Source: Deltaproteobacteria bacterium (GTDB taxonomy: Bacteria; Desulfobacterota; Desulfuromonadia; Geobacterales; Pseudopelobacteraceae). From it: a DNA stretch of 64,000 nucleotides. The stretch covers positions 62,001 through 126,000 of the forward strand of contig JAJZRX010000001.1 in NCBI GenBank assembly GCA_021850095.1, given 5' to 3'. Below, piece by piece: positions 1-8,316 of this stretch; the stretch's first letter is position 1; each line of letters begins with the position of its first letter. The translations under genes and the position numbers were made by a program. Below the pieces are notes generated by a model. That model had not been told where the DNA came from and made no database searches. It saw only the letters and a program-made list of their open reading frames with translations.

Positions 1-116
1 AACAAAAATGGCAGGATCCGGGCGGAAAACCGCCAGACCCTGCCAAAATTGAGTACTATAACTTCAGAGATGCAATTTTTATGATGTAACCGATTCGAAC
101 GTAACCGGTTTGAGTG

Positions 117-314
117 TCAATGAATCATTTCGGAGCACTCCCTGCGCTCCCACGAATCAAGCTCGCCGTTTTCAAGACGAACCTGAACCGTTTCTCCCTC
201 CAGGGTACAGCCGAACGAGATACCTTTTTCACCGGTTTTGACGTTTGTCAATACTACGCCTTCATCACGCTGTTCGGTCCGGTAGCAGACCTGCTGATAG
301 TTTTGAACTCTCAT
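117..314 (-). CDS. small conserved hypothetical protein, probably cotranscribed with the ferritin-like gene
   Basis: ORF MRVQNYQQVCYRTEQRD...; AAGGAAGG-type RBS just upstream; 42 bp downstream of the ferritin-like ORF on the same strand. Confidence 0.55.
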   Translation of the reverse strand: MRVQNYQQVCYRTEQRDEGVVLTNVKTGEKGISFGCTLEGETVQVRLENGELDSWERRECSEMIH

Positions 315-356
315 GGCACACCTTCCTTTCTGAAAACTGATTGCCGTGTCGCGCAA

Positions 357-851
357 TCAGAGTGAACGCAAATTGGAAAACTCTCCCCACTCCAGATAGC
401 AATCCGGAGCTTCCACAAAATCGTAGATTCCTTCGACTTCTTTCAGGTGATGTTTCTCATTTTCGGCCAGCCAGGTCAGAAGCGCCTTGGTGTTCAGATT
501 GGGCTCGGCCCTGGCCATCCCTTCGCACAGCCTGATCATCTCTTCTTCGGCCTGCAGGACATGATCAAAAGCGTCCCGGTCGCGCCGCATCGCTTTGGTG
601 ATATCGTGGGTGAACAACAGCTCCCGGAAACCGTTCATGACATGAGCGGCCCGTTCCACCAGTTCCGACTCGGCATCGGCGCCGCGGGCGGCTTTCCTGG
701 CCGCTTCCAGGGCATCCATATGCTTCCTCTGGCTGTCTGCCAGAAGGCGGTACAACTCGCTCAATTCGCGATCCTGCACATCCTTGCCGAGAGTTTCATA
801 AAAGCGCAGGCAGTCATCTTCGAATCGTGTCATAAAATCCAGTGCGTTCAT
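357..851 (-). CDS. ferritin-like/rubrerythrin-type domain protein
   Basis: helical protein with E..H patterns (EDDCLRFYETLGKDVQDRELSELYRLLADSQRKHMDALE; ENEKHHLKEVEGIYDF); AAAGGAGG 8 nt before ATG at 851. Confidence 0.7.
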   Translation of the reverse strand: MNALDFMTRFEDDCLRFYETLGKDVQDRELSELYRLLADSQRKHMDALEAARKAARGADAESELVERAAHVMNGFRELLFTHDITKAMRRDRDAFDHVLQAEEEMIRLCEGMARAEPNLNTKALLTWLAENEKHHLKEVEGIYDFVEAPDCYLEWGEFSNLRSL

Positions 852-876
852 AAAACTCACCTCCTTTTATGAAGTG

Positions 877-915
877 AGTATACCACAATCGGATAAACAA
901 GACTATAAAAGTCTT
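877..915 (-). promoter_or_regulatory. putative promoter with -10 TATACT and upstream palindrome AAGACT-N5-AGTCTT
   Basis: minus strand GTTTATCCGATTGTGGTATACT (877-898) with palindrome at 899-915; 18/22 identical to the block upstream of the 12788-12958 ORF. Confidence 0.5.
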
Positions 916-1001
916 CTATTGATTCGCTAATGCTGATTGATGTGCAAAAGAATCATGGTTGGTTGTGCGGATCAGGGGAATCGGGAAGAAATGACGCCGG
1001 G

Positions 1002-1805
1002 CTAGTCATAGGTTTTCCTTACAAGGTGGGCCAGCAGCGCGATCAGCAGCATGACCGATACGGCCAGGGCTCCGGCTATCTTGCGCCGCTGGACGGCCTG
1101 GTCCCATTCGGTCAGAACAGCCTGGATCTTCTTCAGTTCAAGCTGAATCCGGGCCGCTTGCTTGTTGACCGTTTCCAGATTGACGTTGTGAAACAGGGAG
1201 TGGAAGCTGTTGCGCAGGGAAAACAGCTCCTTTTCCAGCTTCTCGGTGTTGCTGCCGATCTTTTTAAAGTCGTTCAGGCGGGTTTCGGTCGCCACGAGCA
1301 GCCCTTCAGTTTCCTGCATGGCAGCCCGGATCGTGCGGGCCCGCTCGTAGCTGTGGCAGCGGCTGCAGCTTTTTTCGTTGATCAGTTCCAGTGTGGCCTT
1401 TAGAACCTGGTGATTGCCGTGGCAGGTGACGCAAGTTGGGCCGCCCCGGCCCAGGGCCAGGCCGTGGGCGCTGGCCAGATAATCCCTCATCACGCCCACA
1501 TGGCAGCGGCCGCAGAAGGCCGGGATGTCCGGTTCCTGGGGGACACCCAAAAAGCCGCGCTGCGGGTTCATGGCGTTGGCGGCGTCCTGCGGGTCACCAC
1601 CGTGGCAGTCATGGCAGGCGATGTCGTTTTCGGCATGGATGCTGCCCCGCCAGAGCCGAATCGGCTGGCTGTATATTTCCGGCAGACCAGAGTGGCACTG
1701 GATGCAGACGATTTCGGCCGTCTCCTGGGCCAGGCCGGGCCGCGTCAGCAGGAGTGCGATCAGAATCAGTGGAATCAGGCTGAAAAGCCGCATGAAGTTT
1801 GCCAT
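1002..1805 (-). CDS. membrane-anchored pentaheme c-type cytochrome
   Basis: five CxxCH motifs (CIQCH, CHDCH, CGRCH, CVTCH, CSRCH), N-terminal signal, C-terminal TM segment; directly downstream of cytochrome b. Confidence 0.85.
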   Translation of the reverse strand: MANFMRLFSLIPLILIALLLTRPGLAQETAEIVCIQCHSGLPEIYSQPIRLWRGSIHAENDIACHDCHGGDPQDAANAMNPQRGFLGVPQEPDIPAFCGRCHVGVMRDYLASAHGLALGRGGPTCVTCHGNHQVLKATLELINEKSCSRCHSYERARTIRAAMQETEGLLVATETRLNDFKKIGSNTEKLEKELFSLRNSFHSLFHNVNLETVNKQAARIQLELKKIQAVLTEWDQAVQRRKIAGALAVSVMLLIALLAHLVRKTYD

Positions 1806-1822
1806 GATTATTTCCCGATACC

Positions 1823-2926
1823 TCATGAGTAGTGCCCCCAGATGCCGAGCCCGATCCAGAGCAGCAGACCGGCGATAAAACAGGCCAAAAACAGCGGTCG
1901 TTTGAGCGGATGCCGCTGCCGGCCCCGGTCGATGAACGGCAGCAGCGCCAGGAAGGTCATGGCGGCCCCCTGCAGCGACAGGCCGATCAGCTCGTTCGGG
2001 AATAGTTTCAGGGTCTGGTAGTTGGCCAGAAAGTACCACTCCGGCTTGATGTGGGCCGGGGTCACAAAGGGATTGGCCGGTATGAAGGCATCTTTGGGGA
2101 AAAACAGGTAGGGGTCGAAAAAGAGCACTGCCAGGAAACAGGCCAGGTAGAGCGCGATCGAACGCAGATCTTCCAGGGCATAGTTGGGGAAGAAGGGAAT
2201 GCCGCCGGGGTGGTCTTCGTAACGATAGCTGTCGGCTGGCGGCGGAATTGGTGTCTCCGGCTGTCCGAAAGGGGGTGTCGACACGCCGGTTCGTTTCAGC
2301 AGGAACAGGTGCGCCCCGATCAGCGCGGCGATCAAGAGCGGAATGACCGCCACATGCAGGGCGAAGAAACGCCCCAGGGTCGGCGGCCCAACCAGCACGC
2401 CTCCCCGCAGAAATTCCACCAGATAGGGACCGATCAGCGGGATCGCACTGGCGCTGTTGGTGGCCACGGTGGTGGCCCAGAAGGAGAGCTGGCTCCAGGG
2501 GAGCAGATAACCGGTCAGGGAGATGCCCTGCACCAGACTGAAGAGGATGAAGCCGGTCAGCCAGTTCAGCTCACGCGGGCGTTTGTAGCTTCCCATCAGC
2601 AGTACCGAAAGCATGTGCAGCAGCAGGGCCAGCACCATCATGTTGGAGCCGACCGCATGGAACATGCGAATCAGCCAGCCGAAGGGAACCTCGTTCATGA
2701 TCTGGCTGACGCTTTTGAAAGCTTTGTCGGCATCCGGCACATAATAGATCAGCAGCAGAATACCACTCAGCACCTGCAGGGCGAAGGCGACCAGTAGAAT
2801 GCTCCCCATTGAATACCAGGCATTGATGTTGCGCGGCAGCAGATAACCGGTCAGCTCTTTCCGTACTATTTCACGCACACCGATGCGCAGATCGATCCAA
2901 TCAACAATCTTTTTCAGCAGCGTCAT
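1823..2926 (-). CDS. cytochrome b (bc1/b6f-type) subunit
   Basis: multi-TM protein with conserved segments LTGFILFSLVQGISLTGYLLPWSQLSFWA and PEWYFLANYQTLK. Confidence 0.9.
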   Translation of the reverse strand: MTLLKKIVDWIDLRIGVREIVRKELTGYLLPRNINAWYSMGSILLVAFALQVLSGILLLIYYVPDADKAFKSVSQIMNEVPFGWLIRMFHAVGSNMMVLALLLHMLSVLLMGSYKRPRELNWLTGFILFSLVQGISLTGYLLPWSQLSFWATTVATNSASAIPLIGPYLVEFLRGGVLVGPPTLGRFFALHVAVIPLLIAALIGAHLFLLKRTGVSTPPFGQPETPIPPPADSYRYEDHPGGIPFFPNYALEDLRSIALYLACFLAVLFFDPYLFFPKDAFIPANPFVTPAHIKPEWYFLANYQTLKLFPNELIGLSLQGAAMTFLALLPFIDRGRQRHPLKRPLFLACFIAGLLLWIGLGIWGHYS

Positions 2927-2949
2927 TGAGCTTCCCCCGAAAAATCCGT

Positions 2950-3372
2950 TTATCCTACGGTGATGTTTCCGCCACTCACACTGAAGGGGATTTTTGCCAG
3001 CGGCTTGGGTGGCGGACCGGCGATGACGACACCATCGGTGCTGAAACGTCCAGCATGGCAGGGACAGAGGAAGTCCTGGCTCTCCTTCTGCCATTGCACG
3101 ATGCAGCCCAGATGGGTGCAGACCGCCGAGAGCGCAACCAGGCCGCCGTCCCGCTTGCGCACCAGCACCGCCGACGAACCGGCGTACTCGAAAAACCTGG
3201 CTCCGCCTTCCGGGATGTCACCTTCCGGTACCACAACCTTTCCGGCCGCTTCCCTGCTTGAACGGGGTGCCAGATAGCGGAACAACGGCCAGCCGACCGC
3301 CGCTGCCGCCAGCGCCCCCAGTCCGGCCAGACCTATGCCGAGGAACGTCCTTCTTTTGTGGTCCATATTCAC
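2950..3372 (-). CDS. Rieske iron-sulfur protein
   Basis: CTHLGC...CPCHAGRF Rieske motifs and Tat-like N-terminus (RRTFLGIG). Confidence 0.92.
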   Translation of the reverse strand: MNMDHKRRTFLGIGLAGLGALAAAAVGWPLFRYLAPRSSREAAGKVVVPEGDIPEGGARFFEYAGSSAVLVRKRDGGLVALSAVCTHLGCIVQWQKESQDFLCPCHAGRFSTDGVVIAGPPPKPLAKIPFSVSGGNITVG

Positions 3373-3481
3373 TCCCGGACGGCAAATTTGTGAGAAACTA
3401 TAAACCTTGATCGGGGATTTGCAAACAGTTGCGGCGGGTCGCGTCGGTCAAGGATCTTCAACCATCGCTGCTCAACTCGAC

Positions 3482-4534
3482 CTACCCGCCATTGCCGAAG
3501 ATCGTCAGGCAGTTCTTGCCACCCCGTTTGCTGGCATACATGGCCTCGTCGGCATTGGCCATCACGGCACGCACATCATCACCATCCTCGGGATAACCGG
3601 CCAGTCCGGCCGAAAGTGTGGTCGTGATAGTAGTGCCCTCAAAATCGAAGGGAGTTGCCTCCATCCCCCTGACGATACGTTCCACAGCAACGGCCACATC
3701 CTGTTTGCACGTTTCGTTGAACATGATCACGAATTCATCGCCGCCGTAACGGGCACAGATATCAGAACTACGTACGTTTTCGGTTATCATCCGGGCCACT
3801 TTCTGGATCAGCAGTGTTCCGGCCAGGTGACCATGCCGATCGTTGATCTTTTTGAGGTTGTCGGCGTCGATCATGCAGATCGCATAAGGCCGGGTATAGC
3901 GCCGGGCCAGCTTTTCCTGGATATCCGACAGCAGAAAGAAATTACGCATGTTGTTGATGCCGGTGACCTCGTCGGTCAGGGACAGCCGTTCCACCTCCTG
4001 GCGGGCGCTTTCGCCTTCGCCGGCCAGCATGGCTCCCAGATGGGCGATCAGCATGAAGGGAAATACTTCCAGCAGGTTGGACAGGTAATAGCTGCTTTCG
4101 CGAATCTCGGCTGAAGCAAGCAGCGCGTAGGAAGCTATCGCCAGTCCGGCCATGAAATAGGTTACCCGCCGCCCCTGGGTCAGGGCGGAGGCCATCAGGA
4201 TCAGGTAGATCAGCGACATGAACGGACTGGACAGCTTGCCGGTATGCCAGCAGACCGCCACGATAAATGCCAGAAAGACCATCAGATCGGTAAAAGTCTT
4301 GAAAGCGCTGTATCTGCGGGAGAGCAGTCCGTAGCGCGCGTTCAGGTTATAGAAGAATAGCACGATGCAGAAAAGTGCCAGAAATATAGTGCCGGAAGCG
4401 TCGCCCGGTAGCAGCTTGATGTCCAGAACCACCAGCACAATCAGCAACCAGGAGATATTGCCCATGATGCGGTCATAGCCTTTGTAGCGCTGCTGGGAGG
4501 GACGGGTGGTGTCAGGCTGGGGCGTTTCGTTCAC
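3482..4534 (-). CDS. membrane GGDEF diguanylate cyclase
   Basis: N-terminal TM segments; GGDEF motif in ARYGGDEFVIMF. Confidence 0.9.
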   Translation of the reverse strand: MNETPQPDTTRPSQQRYKGYDRIMGNISWLLIVLVVLDIKLLPGDASGTIFLALFCIVLFFYNLNARYGLLSRRYSAFKTFTDLMVFLAFIVAVCWHTGKLSSPFMSLIYLILMASALTQGRRVTYFMAGLAIASYALLASAEIRESSYYLSNLLEVFPFMLIAHLGAMLAGEGESARQEVERLSLTDEVTGINNMRNFFLLSDIQEKLARRYTRPYAICMIDADNLKKINDRHGHLAGTLLIQKVARMITENVRSSDICARYGGDEFVIMFNETCKQDVAVAVERIVRGMEATPFDFEGTTITTTLSAGLAGYPEDGDDVRAVMANADEAMYASKRGGKNCLTIFGNGG

Positions 4535-4559
4535 GGCAAGTATCCTCCTGGAGTTCTGT

Positions 4560-5009
4560 TTATCCGGCGCTTTTCAGAGTTATCAGCGCGACTGCCGCAT
4601 AACGGGCCAGCTTGCCGATGACCACCAGCAGCGAAAACAGGCCGAAATTGACCTTCAGCATACCGCCCGCCAGGCAGAGCGGATCGCCGACCACCGGCAG
4701 CCAGGAAAAAAGCAGCGAATAGGCGCCGTAGCGTTGATAATAGTCGTGGGCGCGCTGCTGCTGATGGGGGGAAACCCGCAGCACACGCTCGATCAGCCAC
4801 CGGCCGCCCCACAAGCCGACCAGGTAGGTGACCACCGCCCCCAGATAGTTGCCGAAAGTGGCCACCGCGACCGTCGGGAGCGGCTCGTAGCCTCCGGCCA
4901 GCATCATCACCAGCAGCCACTCCGAACCGAGCGGCACAAGGGTTGACGCCAGAAAGCTCATGCAGAACAGGGACAGATAACCGGGCTGGTTGAGCCAGTC
5001 GTGTAGCAT
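4560..5009 (-). CDS. YqaA/DedA-type small membrane protein
   Basis: FLASTLVPLGSEWLLVMMLAGG...GNYLGAVVTYLVG...RYGAYSLLFSWLPVVGDPLCLAGG. Confidence 0.75.
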   Translation of the reverse strand: MLHDWLNQPGYLSLFCMSFLASTLVPLGSEWLLVMMLAGGYEPLPTVAVATFGNYLGAVVTYLVGLWGGRWLIERVLRVSPHQQQRAHDYYQRYGAYSLLFSWLPVVGDPLCLAGGMLKVNFGLFSLLVVIGKLARYAAVALITLKSAG

Positions 5010-5126
5010 GACAGTATATGTCAGAAATGTATTGTCAAAGACGCTCAAATACTTACAATGCTCCCTGTTTCCGATGCAATTTTGCGTTTATTGTAGCGAT
5101 AAATTCAGTTTCGGCAAGGAGGAAGC

Positions 5127-6176
5127 ATGCAGAAGGGAAAACCGTCCAAAAAATATTCCCAGGCGGGAAGACTGCACTCGATCATCCGGCTGCTGGAAAC
5201 CAGGCGCGGTCTGACGCTGGATGAACTGGCCGAAGAGTGCCGGGTTGACCGGCGCACGATCCACCGCGACCTGAATGCGGTGGAGGAGGCCGGCTACACC
5301 CTGACATCCGAATGGTGCGAAGGTAAAAAAGTCTACAGCTTTCTCAACAGATCGCGCAACATTCCCCCGATCACCTTTTCCCTGCAGCAGATGATGTCGC
5401 TCTACCTGCTCCGGTCGCTGGGTTCCCATCTGGCCGGTACCCCTTTTCTGGCCGAAATCGACGATCTCTTCCGCTCGATCAACTCGGTTCTGCCGGATCG
5501 TTACGCCGCCCACCTGGAGCGGATTGCGCGGGTGTCGCTGCCAATTTTGCACGGAGCCCGGGATTATTCCCGCTCGGCGGCCCATCTGGCGGAGCTGCAG
5601 CGGGCGCTGCTGCACCAGTACCGCATCCGCCTCAGTTACGCCAAAAAGAACAAGGGCGAGCCCGATCAGTACCAGCTCGATCCCTATACCCTGGTTTTTC
5701 ACAAGGGGGGCATTTATCTGCTGGGGAATGCCCATAATCGCAGTGCCCTGCGTCTCTTTGCGCTGGAGCGGATCTGCGGTGTGGAGGTCACTCGTCAGCG
5801 TTTCGAGATTCCCAAGGAGTACCAGCCGGAAGAGCATTTCAGCAGTGCTTTCGGCCTGGTCCGTGACAAACAGTTCAAGGTGCGGGTGCGATTTTCAGCC
5901 GATGTGGCTCATGCCATCCAGGATCGGATCTGGATGCCTGGACAGACGACCAGCAGCGACGGCGAAGGGCGGGTAACGGTCGAGTTTGAGGCGGCCGGGC
6001 AGATGGAATTGGCTTCCTGGGTGCTTTCCTATGGCGCCCACGCCGAGGTGCTGGAACCGCCCGAACTGCGCCGGGAGGTCAAACGTCAGGTCAAGGAGAT
6101 GCGCGAGTTCTACCGCAGCAAGGAGAAGGAGATCGACAAGAGTGAGAAGAAGGGCAAGCGCCTGCAGCTGCGCTAG
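5127..6176 (+). CDS. HTH/WYL-domain transcriptional regulator
   Basis: N-terminal HTH (LTLDELAEECRVDRRTIHRDLNAVEEAGY) and WYL-like region (DPYTLVFHKGGIYLLGNAHNRSALRLFALERI). Confidence 0.85.
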   Translation: MQKGKPSKKYSQAGRLHSIIRLLETRRGLTLDELAEECRVDRRTIHRDLNAVEEAGYTLTSEWCEGKKVYSFLNRSRNIPPITFSLQQMMSLYLLRSLGSHLAGTPFLAEIDDLFRSINSVLPDRYAAHLERIARVSLPILHGARDYSRSAAHLAELQRALLHQYRIRLSYAKKNKGEPDQYQLDPYTLVFHKGGIYLLGNAHNRSALRLFALERICGVEVTRQRFEIPKEYQPEEHFSSAFGLVRDKQFKVRVRFSADVAHAIQDRIWMPGQTTSSDGEGRVTVEFEAAGQMELASWVLSYGAHAEVLEPPELRREVKRQVKEMREFYRSKEKEIDKSEKKGKRLQLR

Positions 6177-6248
6177 GCTGTTACCTGATAACACAAGGCC
6201 GCACCCGAACCGGATGCGGCCTTTGAATTTAGTGCTTGAGATGACTGC

Positions 6249-7577
6249 CTAAAAAATCATCCTCGAAATCGCATAGGCCACCACGGTTGAAACGCTGACC
6301 CCTACAAGCCCTGGAATCATGAAGCTGTGATTGAGCAGGTACTTGCCGATGCGGGTTGTGCCGGTGCGGTCCATGTTGATTGCGGCCAGGTCGCTGGGGT
6401 AAAAGGCGAAGAAGAAGTAGGCGTAGCTGGCCGGCATCAGGCCCAGCAGCAGCGGGATCGGCAGTCCCAGCGCCAGTCCCAGCGGCAGCGTGATGGCCAG
6501 CGTGGCGGCCTGACTCTTGACAAAGGCCGAGATGCAGAAGGTAGCGATGGCAAAGGTCCAGGGGGCGATCTTGACCATGATGCCGATATTGTCCACCAGG
6601 AATTTCTTGTTGGCCGAGATGAAGGTGTCGCTCATCCAGGCGATGCCAAAGATCGATACGACCGCGATCATGCCGGCGATGAAGACGCTGGAGTGGGCGA
6701 TGTCCTTGGCCTTGACATCGGCGGTAAACATGATGAAGGCGCCGTAGGCCAGCATGACGAACTGTACGACCGTTGTCATGGCAACCGGTTTCTTGTCGGC
6801 CGTCAGCGGCAACAGCTCGGGAAGACTTGCCAACAGAATGATCGAGCCGACGCCGGCGAAGAACAGCGCCACCGAGATCTTGGCGGTGGTGGAGATCTTT
6901 TTGTTCAGGGTCGTCACATCCGCATCCAGTGCTTTCTTGAAATCCGGATCCTGCAGGCGGGCCTGGAATTCGGGATCCTTGTTCAGGTCTTTGCCGCGGT
7001 TGAAACTCCAGGCGGCCGCCGCCAGCACGCCGATCACGCCGGCCGGCATGGTGACCGAGATGATATCGATCAGTGTCACCGGATAGCCGGCCTTGGCGGC
7101 AAAGCCGAGGAAGAAGGTCACTGCCGCCGCCACCGGACTGGCGGTGATGCCCATCTGCGAGGCGACGCTGGAAATGGCCATCGGCCGCTCGGGGCGGATG
7201 CCGGTTTTGAGCGCTACGTCGGAAATAACCGGCAGCAGCGCATAGACGGCATGGCCGGTGCCGCAGCAGACCGTCAGGAAGAAGGTCGAAAGCGGCGCCA
7301 GGATCGTTACGTATTTGGGGTGGGCACGCAGCAGCTTTTCGGTCAGCTGCACCAGATAGTCCAGGCCGCCGGCCACCTGCAGCGTGGCCGAGGCGGTCAC
7401 CACCGCCAGGATGATCAGCATGACCGCGATCGGCGGCTCGGAAGGTGGGCTGCGGAAGCCCAGCACCAGCAGCGAAACGCCCAAGCCACCGATCAGGCCG
7501 AGCGCGACGCCGCCCCGGCGGATACCGATCAGAACAGCTCCCAGCACCAGCACGAATTGAACCCAGAACATTAGCAT
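6249..7577 (-). CDS. dcuB: anaerobic C4-dicarboxylate transporter, Dcu family
   Basis: full-length Dcu-type protein (CCGTGHAVYALLPVI, SVASQMGITASPVAAA); GGAGG RBS before ATG at 7577. Confidence 0.85.
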   Translation of the reverse strand: MLMFWVQFVLVLGAVLIGIRRGGVALGLIGGLGVSLLVLGFRSPPSEPPIAVMLIILAVVTASATLQVAGGLDYLVQLTEKLLRAHPKYVTILAPLSTFFLTVCCGTGHAVYALLPVISDVALKTGIRPERPMAISSVASQMGITASPVAAAVTFFLGFAAKAGYPVTLIDIISVTMPAGVIGVLAAAAWSFNRGKDLNKDPEFQARLQDPDFKKALDADVTTLNKKISTTAKISVALFFAGVGSIILLASLPELLPLTADKKPVAMTTVVQFVMLAYGAFIMFTADVKAKDIAHSSVFIAGMIAVVSIFGIAWMSDTFISANKKFLVDNIGIMVKIAPWTFAIATFCISAFVKSQAATLAITLPLGLALGLPIPLLLGLMPASYAYFFFAFYPSDLAAINMDRTGTTRIGKYLLNHSFMIPGLVGVSVSTVVAYAISRMIF

Positions 7578-7647
7578 AACGACCTCCACGGCGAGGGATG
7601 AGATTGGCGGGACGGTCAGGTCTCCGCATTGTTTCTGTTCTGATGCA

Positions 7648-7665
7648 GAGCAGGGAGAGTGCCAA
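7648..7665 (-). promoter_or_regulatory. putative sigma-54 (-24/-12) promoter of dcuB
   Basis: minus strand TTGGCACTCTCCCTGCTC; GG and GC doublets separated by 10 nt. Confidence 0.7.
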
Positions 7666-7740
7666 TCCGGCCAAATCTTGCAAGATCCTGAAACAACTAG
7701 GTAAAGTGCGGTTGGCTGGATTGAGTGAAATGGAAAATGT

Positions 7741-7846
7741 CATAACCGGCAGTTATGACGAGCAGGCGCTATTCGGGTTATGTCCTTTAATTTCATTTGG
7801 TTAGCTGTCAATATAACCGCTGGTTATGGTTATAACCTCTGGTTAT
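7741..7846. promoter_or_regulatory. three copies of a 15-bp palindrome (ATAACC-N3-GGTTAT), putative upstream activating sequences
   Basis: ATAACCGGCAGTTAT (7742-7756), ATAACCGCTGGTTAT (7813-7827), ATAACCTCTGGTTAT (7832-7846). Confidence 0.7.
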
Positions 7847-7991
7847 GGGGTGCGGAGGAGTCGGCAGGGGCTCGTTTCCGGGTAGATGCAAATGGCGCAG
7901 GTTACAATTGCTACTTTCAGAAAATTGTGTCTTTGATGCTGCAAAATTGTCCATTGAACTGCAGACGGGTTAGAGCGAAAGGAAAGTATCC

Positions 7992-8297
7992 ATGGGAATT
8001 GAGGTCTATGTGGGGCAGATTTCCGGGCTGGTGACGGAAGATGAAGTGCGGAAATTGTTCTCCGTGGTGGGGACGGTGGAGTCGATCCATCTGGTGATCG
8101 ATTCGGACTCAGGTGAATTCAGGGGCTGCGGATATGTCCGGATGTCAAGCGAGGAAGAAGCACGGGAGGCGATCGATCTGTTGAACGGAGCCCTGCTGGG
8201 CGACCGCCAGATTGTCGTAAAAAACGCCCCTCCCAAAAGCAGCCAGAAAAGCGGGGCATCCGGCGGCGGTCGGAGCGGCCGTGGCGGAATAAAGTAA
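7992..8297 (+). CDS. RRM-family RNA-binding protein
   Basis: IEVYVGQISGLVTEDEVRKLFSVVG...FRGCGYVRMSSEEEA; Gly/Ser-rich tail. Confidence 0.9.
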   Translation: MGIEVYVGQISGLVTEDEVRKLFSVVGTVESIHLVIDSDSGEFRGCGYVRMSSEEEAREAIDLLNGALLGDRQIVVKNAPPKSSQKSGASGGGRSGRGGIK

Positions 8298-8316
8298 ATC
8301 CGGCGCCGGGTATCCC

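Noticed and set aside
86-113. Direct repeat GTAACCGATTCGA/GTAACCGGTTTGA near the window start
   Set aside because: Only two short imperfect copies near the 3' end of a gene; no clear function could be supported.
1436-1878. Many long opposite-strand or overlapping ORFs in the track (e.g. 1436-1783, 6327-7574, 8575-9984, 15016-15933)
   Set aside because: They are shadows of recognised genes in GC-rich sequence, with Arg/Gly/His-rich compositions and no domain signature.
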